Source: Cellvibrionales bacterium UBA1969
GTDB taxonomy: Bacteria > Pseudomonadota > Gammaproteobacteria > Pseudomonadales > UBA7434
Direction: 5' to 3'
Length of the DNA stretch: 7,484 nt
Assembly (NCBI GenBank): GCA_002339085.1
Contig: DDDX01000081.1
Coordinates: forward strand, 16,029 to 23,512
Positions 1-5,903 of the stretch are shown here, piece after piece. The position numbers and the translations under genes are program-made. Position 1 is the stretch's first letter; every line of letters starts with the position of its first letter. The notes under the pieces are model-generated. The model did not search any database. It saw only the letters and a list, made by a program, of their open reading frames with translations, and had not been told where the DNA came from.

Positions 1-1
1 T

Positions 2-2395
2 ACGTTTTTTGAAATGCTTGGTAACTTTAGTTTTGGCGACTACTTTAAAGCCGAGGCCATTCCTTTTGCTTGGCACTTTTTAACGGTTGATTTGGCGATC
101 CCTAAAGATCGTCTATGGGTGACCATCTATAAGGATGACGATGAAGCTTTTTCAATTTGGCATGACGACATGGGCCTTGCCGAAGAGCGAATTATTCGTA
201 TCGGCGATAATAAAGGTGCGCCTTATGCCTCGGATAACTTTTGGTCGATGGGTGATACCGGACCCTGTGGCCCATGTACTGAAATTTTTTATGATCACGG
301 TGAGCACATCGAAGGTGGTTTGCCAGGGACACCCGAAGAAGACGGTGATCGCTATATAGAAATTTGGAACATTGTATTTATGCAATACAACCGTTCTGCG
401 GATGGAAACATGGCGCCGTTACCCAAACCAGCGGTTGATACCGGTATGGGCCTTGAGCGAATTGCTGCAGTAATGCAGGGTGTGCACAGTAACTATGAGA
501 TTGATTTGTTTCAAGCATTGTTAATGTCAACGGCTGAACTGCTAGATATCAAATACCAAGGGCAAGGTTCACTTCGTGTCATTGCCGATCATATCCGTTC
601 TTGCGCATTTCTTATTTTAGACGGTGTGATGCCCTCAAATGAAGGTCGTGGTTACGTGCTGCGACGCATCATCCGTCGAGCGGTTAGACACGGCAATAAG
701 CTGGGAGCGACTGATTTATTTTTCTGGCGTTTAGTCTCAGCGTTAGTCGATGCGATGGGCGAGGCTTATCCCGATTTAGTCAAAGCACAAAGTCAAATAG
801 AAAAAGCGCTGAAATCTGAAGAGCAGCAATTTGCGCTCACCCTCGAACAGGGGATGAAAATTCTTGATCAGGATCTTAGCGTGTTGACTGGGAATGTTAT
901 ACCTGGCGATACCGCCTTTAAGTTATACGATACCTATGGTTTTCCGCTCGATCTAACGGCTGACATTGCTCGCGAGCGCGGCATGACGATTGACGTCGAC
1001 GGTTATGATGCTGCGATGTCGCAGCAGCGAGCGCAGGCTAAGGCGGCCAGTCAATTTAAGTCAGGTGGCTCAGATAAGCTTGATCTTGAATCTTGTAGCT
1101 TAACAAAGGCCACTGACTTCACCGGCTATGATCAGCTTAACGATCAGGGAACGATTATGGCTCTTTTTATCGATGGTGAACCTGTCGATAAAGTCATCGT
1201 TGGTCAAGAGGCACTTATTGTCCTTGATCACACCCCGTTTTATGCTGAGTCAGGCGGTCAAATAGGGGATGTTGGCAGGCTCTCTTCGGTCGATGGTGGT
1301 TTTGAGATAAGTGACACCTTTAAGCAGGGTGCTATTTTTCTTCATCGCGGCCAAGTGATGCAAGGCTGTCTGCGATTGGCTGATAAAGTTGATGCATCGG
1401 TGACGCCGCAGTCACGACAAGCGACGGCCCTAAACCACTCGGCGACCCACTTATTGCATGCAGCATTACGTCAGGTGCTTGGTGATCACGTAACTCAAAA
1501 AGGCAGCTTGGTTGATACAGAACGCCTACGGTTTGACTTTTCTCACCAAGAAGCCATGTCAGACCAGCAACTGGCTCAGGTGACCAATTTAGTGAATCAA
1601 CAGATCCGAGATAATTCATCAGTTAAGAGTCAAGTGACTGATATGGCCTCGGCACAAAAATCCGGAGCTATGGCTTTGTTTGGCGAAAAATATGGCAGCG
1701 ATGTACGTGTTTTGACCATGGGTGCAGACCGCTTTTCAGTTGAACTTTGTGGTGGTACGCATGTGAGTCGCACGGGAGACATTGGCCTGATGATAATCAC
1801 GTCAGAATCAGGCATTGCTTCAGGCGTAAGGCGTATCGAGGCTGTCACTGGCGAACAGGCTTTGTCATTCATTGCTGACGCTGAGCATCGTGTCAAACAT
1901 GCGGCTAATTTATTAAAAACAAACCCTCAGGAAATATCGCAAAAAGTTCAGCAATTGCTTGATCAACAAAAAGCGTTGGAAAAAAAACTACAGCAATTAC
2001 AGCAGAGGTTAGCCAGCAGTGTGGGCAGTGATTTAGCCTCGCAAGCCGAAGATCTGAATGGCATTAAAATCCTTTCTGAAGTTCTTGATGGCGCAGACCC
2101 AAAGTCACTGCGCGATACAGTTGACCAGTTGAAGCAAAAAATGGGTTCTGCGGTCATAATACTCGCCGCACCACATGGTGATAAGGTCGCCTTAGTAGCC
2201 GGTGTCACAGCAGACTTAGTCAAAACGGTAAAGGCGGGTGATATTATAAAACTGCTAAGCGGCGCATTGAGTGGCAAAGGGGGCGGTCGTCCTGATTTTG
2301 CTCAAGGAGCGGGCTCGGCAATAGAGCATAATTCAGAGGCAGTTACCGCTGCGATTGAGGGAGCCAAGCAGCAAGTTATCGAATGGCTAAATTAG
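2..2395 (+). CDS. alaS: Alanyl-tRNA synthetase (AlaRS), 5'-truncated by the window edge
   Basis: Cytoplasmic class II synthetase that attaches alanine to tRNA-Ala and hydrolyses mischarged Ser- or Gly-tRNA-Ala. The frame is open from base 2 (TFFEMLGNFSFGDYFK), which matches the segment starting near residue 89 of E. coli AlaRS, so about 88 N-terminal residues lie outside the window. Numbering from the Met at base 14: DTGPCGPCTE (81-90) and GMGLERI (144-150) belong to the aminoacylation core; AESGGQIGD (411-419), HSATH (475-479) and CGGTH (579-583) are the editing-domain signature, with His475, His479, Cys579 and His583 as the expected zinc ligands. A Gln/Leu-rich coiled coil follows at about 640-668, then the C-Ala domain with GKGGGRPDFAQGAG (754-767). 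With the missing part the total would be about 885 residues, normal for the family. No frameshift or lost key residue is seen. The Met at base 14 is internal, not the start. The gene ends in TAG with no convincing terminator; the next gene starts 111 bases later. Confidence 0.98.
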   Translation, partial: TFFEMLGNFSFGDYFKAEAIPFAWHFLTVDLAIPKDRLWVTIYKDDDEAFSIWHDDMGLAEERIIRIGDNKGAPYASDNFWSMGDTGPCGPCTEIFYDHGEHIEGGLPGTPEEDGDRYIEIWNIVFMQYNRSADGNMAPLPKPAVDTGMGLERIAAVMQGVHSNYEIDLFQALLMSTAELLDIKYQGQGSLRVIADHIRSCAFLILDGVMPSNEGRGYVLRRIIRRAVRHGNKLGATDLFFWRLVSALVDAMGEAYPDLVKAQSQIEKALKSEEQQFALTLEQGMKILDQDLSVLTGNVIPGDTAFKLYDTYGFPLDLTADIARERGMTIDVDGYDAAMSQQRAQAKAASQFKSGGSDKLDLESCSLTKATDFTGYDQLNDQGTIMALFIDGEPVDKVIVGQEALIVLDHTPFYAESGGQIGDVGRLSSVDGGFEISDTFKQGAIFLHRGQVMQGCLRLADKVDASVTPQSRQATALNHSATHLLHAALRQVLGDHVTQKGSLVDTERLRFDFSHQEAMSDQQLAQVTNLVNQQIRDNSSVKSQVTDMASAQKSGAMALFGEKYGSDVRVLTMGADRFSVELCGGTHVSRTGDIGLMIITSESGIASGVRRIEAVTGEQALSFIADAEHRVKHAANLLKTNPQEISQKVQQLLDQQKALEKKLQQLQQRLASSVGSDLASQAEDLNGIKILSEVLDGADPKSLRDTVDQLKQKMGSAVIILAAPHGDKVALVAGVTADLVKTVKAGDIIKLLSGALSGKGGGRPDFAQGAGSAIEHNSEAVTAAIEGAKQQVIEWLN

Positions 2396-2443
2396 CTTTT
2401 CGTTAGATTAGCTTATTTGAGCATTAATGACTTAGTTTGTGCT

Positions 2444-2471
2444 TTGTCTTTTTACCCAAACCTGATTAGAT
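2444..2471 (+). promoter_or_regulatory. Possible sigma70 promoter for the MFS transporter gene
   Basis: A TTGTCT -35-like box (2444-2449) lies 16 bases before TTAGAT (2466-2471), which is preceded by TGA and so forms an extended -10 element. Transcription would begin near 2478, giving a leader of about 30 bases. This is a pattern match only. It fits the transporter being transcribed separately from alaS. Confidence 0.35.
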
Positions 2472-2506
2472 GAGCCACCTTTTTTCGCCGCGAATGAAGT
2501 TTCTCT

Positions 2507-3820
2507 ATGAATAATTCTAAGGCATCTGTTCTCAACAGCAGCGTTGCCCTAAATCCCTATGTATTGTATTTAGCCATGTTAAGCGTAGGGATGGGGCAGA
2601 CCGTTATCTATGCCGTGATGCCTGCTTTAGGTCGTGAATTGGGTTTGGATACGATACAACTGTGGTTGCCTTTCTTCGACCAAAATTGGCAGCCCGGCAA
2701 GCTTGCTATTACCTCATTATCGGCTATGACGGCTTTAGTATTTGCCTTAGTCGCGCCTTATTGGGGGCGTAAAAGCGATAGCCTTGGACGAAAATCTGTG
2801 ATCTTAATTGGCCTTTTTGGTTATACCCTTGGCACTTTGTTGTTTAATGTGGTGGCTTATGCTGGTTTCCAAGGCTTAATTACAGGCGGCATGCTTTGGT
2901 TGCTATTGATACTCGCTAGGGTCGTGCATGCCGCTATTATGTCAGCGACTTTTCCGGCTTCCAATGCTTATATAATAGATGTGACACCTTTAACCGATCG
3001 CGCCAAGGGTTTAGGTCGTATGTCTGCGGCGAATCAATTAGGTGTGTTAATGGGGCCTGTTATGGCAGCGACAGTTGTTGCAGGTTTTTTAATGCCCTTA
3101 ATGATTCAAGCCTCCATTACGCTTATTTGTGCTTTGTTAGTTTATTATTTTTTGCCCGAGAGTCGTGAGTTAAATGTCCAAGGTGGTGACGATTTAACTA
3201 AAATAAGAAGGCTAAAAGATAAAAAATCATTGGTCAAACTGAGTTTCTTTGACCCGCGCTACCGGTTTATTCTGCCTGTTGGGCTGGTACTCTATACCAT
3301 GCAGGGCATGGTGCAACAGACTCTTGGCTTTTATTGTGAAGACGTTTTGGGCATGTCGCGAATGACTAGCGTACAGTTTTATGCCACCGCGATGATGTTC
3401 AGCTCGCTCGCGATGATTGCCGCTCAGTTATTCATTGTTCAGCGTTCGTCTTTGAATTGTTCGACCTTAATTCGCTGTGGCCTTCCATTTTGTGCCCTGG
3501 GTTATGCCACTATTGCCTTTACGGCGAGTCAATTGGGTCTGCTGTTGGGAATGGCGATGTTTGGTTTGGGGGTTGGCTTGGTGATGCCAGGGTTCTCAGC
3601 GGCTGCTAGCTACACGGTCGACAGTCGAGAGCAGGGCAACTTGTCAGGCTTAATTGGCTCCATTGCTGGGATGGGTTTTGTGATTGGCCCCATTATGGGC
3701 GGGGCGATATATAACTTGCATTTGTCAGGTCCATGTATATTAGCGGCGATAACGCTCAGCTTTTTGGCGCTCTATGTCTCGATTAATAAACGGTTCAGTA
3801 ATTTGGGCACCGAAAATTGA
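2507..3820 (+). CDS. MFS transporter, 12 transmembrane helices, probable efflux type (DHA1/TetA-like), substrate unknown
   Basis: Predicted inner-membrane secondary transporter of 437 residues, a normal length for 12-helix MFS proteins. Hydrophobic segments fall at about 18-40, 66-84, 98-118, 126-146, 172-192, 195-216, 254-275, 288-312, 320-340, 343-365, 380-402 and 405-425, with a long basic central loop (217-253, including KIRRLKDKK). The loop after helix 2 carries MFS motif A, GRKSDSLGRK (87-96). Arg138 in helix 4 fits motif B. Helix 5 has GVLMGP (179-184), resembling the antiporter motif C, and helix 11 repeats the theme with GPIMGG (394-399). These are family hallmarks of proton-driven exporters; the substrate cannot be read from sequence. 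The loop between helices 1 and 2 (41-65) is rather long and contains Trp/Phe/Pro residues. The ATG at 2507 is preceded only by a weak GAAG (2496-2499) as ribosome site. There is no regulator gene next to it and no functional link to alaS. Confidence 0.9.
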   Translation: MNNSKASVLNSSVALNPYVLYLAMLSVGMGQTVIYAVMPALGRELGLDTIQLWLPFFDQNWQPGKLAITSLSAMTALVFALVAPYWGRKSDSLGRKSVILIGLFGYTLGTLLFNVVAYAGFQGLITGGMLWLLLILARVVHAAIMSATFPASNAYIIDVTPLTDRAKGLGRMSAANQLGVLMGPVMAATVVAGFLMPLMIQASITLICALLVYYFLPESRELNVQGGDDLTKIRRLKDKKSLVKLSFFDPRYRFILPVGLVLYTMQGMVQQTLGFYCEDVLGMSRMTSVQFYATAMMFSSLAMIAAQLFIVQRSSLNCSTLIRCGLPFCALGYATIAFTASQLGLLLGMAMFGLGVGLVMPGFSAAASYTVDSREQGNLSGLIGSIAGMGFVIGPIMGGAIYNLHLSGPCILAAITLSFLALYVSINKRFSNLGTEN

Positions 3821-3835
3821 TCATTTTAATTAAAT

Positions 3836-3864
3836 TTGATCTTTTAGGTTAAATATTGTACATT
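3836..3864 (+). promoter_or_regulatory. Weak promoter candidate for the small lipoprotein gene
   Basis: TTGATC (3836-3841) and TACATT (3859-3864) are separated by 17 bases and each match 4 of 6 consensus positions. The region is very AT-rich, so chance matches are likely. It lies about 95 bases before the favoured ATG at 3959. Confidence 0.2.
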
Positions 3865-3958
3865 TTTTCATCTACTTGGATCTAAGCTTGGCTGTTGTCT
3901 AAAAATAATAAATATGCTGACTATTATGGATATTCTTTTTCGGTATTTACACAGCAGT

Positions 3959-4171
3959 ATGAAGCAGGGGATGGTTCTATTGGCCTGTATTCTTCTCCAG
4001 GCTTGTGAGCCGAGGCATTACTGGGTGCTGATCATTTACGATCAAAATTCGGTTGTTGCTAACAGTTTTACCATTGATGGCTATGATTCAAAGCAAGCCT
4101 GCCAGCGAGCTGCACAGCAGAATTTCCCTGGAAAACGCTTCTTGTGTGTCCTTGAAGATGATATTGGTTAG
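3959..4171 (+). CDS. Small putative lipoprotein of unknown function
   Basis: I do not recognise a named family. From the ATG at 3959 the protein is 70 residues and starts MKQGMVLLACILLQAC: a Lys, a short hydrophobic core and a lipobox LQAC, with Cys16 as the expected lipidated residue after signal peptidase II cleavage. LLAC ending at Cys10 is a second, too-early lipobox. The mature part would be about 55 residues, with a Trp/Tyr-rich start (CEPRHYW) and two further cysteines (Cys48, Cys63) in an ACQRAA...RFLCVL context that could form one disulfide in the periplasm. The same frame is open further upstream, to ATGs at 3914 and 3926. I prefer 3959 because it gives a compact lipoprotein signal, but none of the three starts has a clear Shine-Dalgarno, so the start is uncertain. 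The gene stands alone, 138 bases after the transporter and 152 before leuA. That it is expressed at all is inferred from the signal and cysteine pattern. Confidence 0.6.
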   Translation: MKQGMVLLACILLQACEPRHYWVLIIYDQNSVVANSFTIDGYDSKQACQRAAQQNFPGKRFLCVLEDDIG

Positions 4172-4193
4172 AAAGCCAACACATGTCTTATAT

Positions 4194-4214
4194 CCCACTT
4201 TCTATGGGCTTTTT
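4194..4214 (+). terminator. Possible Rho-independent terminator after the lipoprotein gene
   Basis: CCCA (4194-4197) pairs with TGGG (4205-4208) across a 7-base loop, followed by C and five T (4210-4214). An alternative longer-range pairing, AAAGCC (4172-4177) with GGCTTT (4207-4212), ends at the same T run. The short stem is weak, so termination is only plausible. The position, 20-40 bases after the lipoprotein stop and before the leuA promoter candidate, is what one would expect. Confidence 0.35.
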
Positions 4215-4230
4215 CCCATTACAATCCCTC

Positions 4231-4258
4231 TTCAATCAGCTTTGTTTTGCCGTATAAT
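4231..4258 (+). promoter_or_regulatory. Promoter candidate for the leuA-like gene (consensus -10)
   Basis: A perfect TATAAT (4253-4258) is the strongest -10 element in this gap. The best -35 at a usable distance is TTCAAT (4231-4236, 16-base spacer), which matches only 3 of 6 positions, suggesting a promoter that may need an activator. Transcription would start near 4265, leaving a leader of about 60 bases before the ATG at 4324. No leucine-rich leader peptide is seen in that leader. Confidence 0.4.
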
Positions 4259-4323
4259 TTTGCCTAATTGGAGAATAATCTTTAGCCATAGTGAACGATA
4301 TAGTTTTTTAACTTTGAATTGAG

Positions 4324-5868
4324 ATGGCCAATCGAATGGCGACATTAATTACGATTATGGATACGACCTTGCGAGACGGTGAGCAGACGCAAGGCGTATC
4401 ATTTTCGCCTGATGAAAAGTTAAACCTCGCTAAGGCATTACTATCGAATTTACGAGTGGACCGCATCGAGGTCGCATCAGCACGGGTTTCAGCGGGGGAA
4501 CAGAAAGGTGTTGCGCGAATTAATGCCTGGGCGCAAGACCATGGTTTTGGCGATCAAGTCGAAGTATTGGGCTTTGTCGATCGAAATAAAAGCGTTGATT
4601 GGATTGTTGAGGCCGGCGGCAAAGTCATTAACCTGTTAACTAAGGGCAGTGAAAAGCACTGTAGCAACCAATTAGGCAAGACCCTTGATCAACATGTTGA
4701 GGATATTAAGACGACAGTGGCCTATGCTCACCTGCAAGGCTTGTCGGTTAATGTTTATTTTGAAGATTGGTCCAACGGTTATTCCGATAGTCCTGAGTAC
4801 GTCTATGGCTTAGCTGCGGCTCTAGAGGATTGTGGTATAGATCATATTATGTTGCCCGACACCTTAGGTGTTATGTCACCTGCGGAGGTTTATGATAGCT
4901 TGCGTGATATGAGTCAACGGTTTCCGAGTCATCATTTTGATTTTCATCCTCATAATGACTATGGTCTTGCGACAGCGAATGTGATGGCTGCGGTCAAGGC
5001 AGGGGTAACCAGTGTTCATTGTACCGTGAATTGCTTAGGTGAGAGAGCGGGCAATGCATCCCTGGCCGAAGTGGCAGTAGTACTAAAAGATAAGATGGGT
5101 TTGTCACTGAATATTGATGAGTCACATATTGTTGGGGTGAGTCAAATGGTAGAAAGTTTTTCGGGTAAATTTGTGGCGAGTAATACGCCCATTTTAGGGT
5201 CTGATGTATTCACCCAAACGGCCGGTATTCATGCTGATGGAGATGTGAAAGGTAATCTTTACTTCAGTCGACTTTACCCTGAGCGCTTTGCCCGAAAAAG
5301 AACTTACGCGCTAGGTAAAATGAGTGGTAAAGCCTCGCTGCAAAAAAACTTAGAAGAAATTGGAGTTTCACTGTCTGTTGAAGATCAGCGACGCGTATTA
5401 GACCGAGTGGTTCAGTTAGGCGACTCTAAACAACGCATTACCAGCGACGACCTGCCTTTTATTATTGCTGACGTATTAGAGAGTAATGAATACCAGCATG
5501 TCGTGCTGACCCATTGTGATCTTAAAAGTGATTGGAATCAGCAAGCTTATGCCGATATTGAATTAAAAATTGATGGCAAGTCTTACGGGGCTAACGGCAC
5601 TGGTAATGGTGGTTTTGATGCCTTTACCTCGGCGGTTAATAAGATATTAACTGAGCTCGATATGCAATTGCCTGAATTGCTTGATTATAAAGTCCATATC
5701 CCGCGTGGTGGTCAGACTAGTGCCTTGACCGAAGCGAGTATTACTTGGCAGTTAGGCGGTAAGATGAAAACAACGACTACCCGCGGTATGCATGCTAACC
5801 AAGTGTTTGCCGCGATTGAAGCAACACTGCGATTGCTGAATCGCTTACTGCATGACCGCCTTCAGTAA
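4324..5868 (+). CDS. leuA: 2-isopropylmalate synthase family enzyme (LeuA-like, Bacteroidetes-type branch)
   Basis: Cytoplasmic Claisen-type synthase of 514 residues, expected to condense acetyl-CoA with 2-oxoisovalerate in the first dedicated step of leucine synthesis. The TIM-barrel catalytic domain starts with the signature DTTLRDGEQ (13-21; Asp13 is a metal ligand in the family, Arg17 catalytic). HPHND (208-212) supplies the metal-binding histidines and GERAGNASLAE (239-249) and FTQTAGIHADGD (296-307) are further family blocks. SEKH (109-112) aligns with the TSxxH segment of classical LeuA. From about 395 to the end is the LeuA allosteric domain (GANGTGNGGFDAF at 422-434; TTTTRGMHANQ at 483-493), implying possible feedback inhibition by an end product, presumably leucine. 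Blocks such as VDRIEVASARVS, LLTKGS and YFEDWSNG resemble, from memory, the LeuA variant common in Bacteroidetes rather than the E. coli form. Start: GAG directly abuts the ATG at 4324, whereas the in-frame ATG at 4336 (residue 5) has it 12 bases upstream; neither is ideal. Citramalate synthase or homocitrate synthase activity is the main alternative. Confidence 0.9.
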   Translation: MANRMATLITIMDTTLRDGEQTQGVSFSPDEKLNLAKALLSNLRVDRIEVASARVSAGEQKGVARINAWAQDHGFGDQVEVLGFVDRNKSVDWIVEAGGKVINLLTKGSEKHCSNQLGKTLDQHVEDIKTTVAYAHLQGLSVNVYFEDWSNGYSDSPEYVYGLAAALEDCGIDHIMLPDTLGVMSPAEVYDSLRDMSQRFPSHHFDFHPHNDYGLATANVMAAVKAGVTSVHCTVNCLGERAGNASLAEVAVVLKDKMGLSLNIDESHIVGVSQMVESFSGKFVASNTPILGSDVFTQTAGIHADGDVKGNLYFSRLYPERFARKRTYALGKMSGKASLQKNLEEIGVSLSVEDQRRVLDRVVQLGDSKQRITSDDLPFIIADVLESNEYQHVVLTHCDLKSDWNQQAYADIELKIDGKSYGANGTGNGGFDAFTSAVNKILTELDMQLPELLDYKVHIPRGGQTSALTEASITWQLGGKMKTTTTRGMHANQVFAAIEATLRLLNRLLHDRLQ

Positions 5869-5886
5869 TCCGACCTGAGATTACTG
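5863..5886. terminator. Inverted repeat spanning both convergent stop codons
   Basis: CAGTAATC (5863-5870) and GATTACTG (5879-5886) form a perfect 8-base-pair stem with an 8-base loop. The left arm contains the leuA stop TAA and the right arm the complementary leuB stop. Its position between convergent genes suggests a shared transcription end. No T run follows directly on either strand, so on its own it is not a classical intrinsic terminator. Confidence 0.45.
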
Positions 5887-5903
5887 TTGAGCCAGTAATT
5901 TTT
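5880..5903 (+). terminator. Terminator-like hairpin for leuA, lying inside the leuB 3' end
   Basis: ATTACTG (5880-5886) pairs with CAGTAAT (5893-5899) across a 6-base loop, followed by TTTT (5900-5903). A 7-base-pair stem with a T run is terminator-like for plus-strand leuA transcripts, though AT-rich. It shares an arm with the preceding inverted repeat, so the two hairpins are mutually exclusive. Confidence 0.4.

Noticed and set aside
152..385. Short frames on both strands within the AlaRS core region.
   Set aside because: Shadows of the conserved catalytic domain.
1332..2277. Three minus-strand frames of 88-104 codons inside alaS.
   Set aside because: They are antisense shadows of a strongly conserved AlaRS coding region with no plausible domains.
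2391..2414. Direct repeat ATTAGCTT at 2391-2398 and 2407-2414 across the alaS stop codon.
   Set aside because: Short and AT-rich, with no hairpin and T run that would make it a terminator; likely chance.
2494..2514. Six-codon frame MKFLYE overlapping the transporter start, a possible translational coupling peptide.
   Set aside because: Too short, no ribosome site of its own, and expected by chance.
4183..4257. A 24-codon frame (MSYIPLSMGFF...) before leuA with four leucines, considered as an attenuation leader peptide.
   Set aside because: No run of leucine codons, no ribosome site, and it ends inside the TATAAT box of the likely leuA promoter, so it would not be in the leuA transcript.
4053..4322. 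An 89-codon plus-strand frame overlapping the lipoprotein gene.
   Set aside because: It is a different frame of the lipoprotein gene running on into the intergenic gap; no recognisable domain and no ribosome site.
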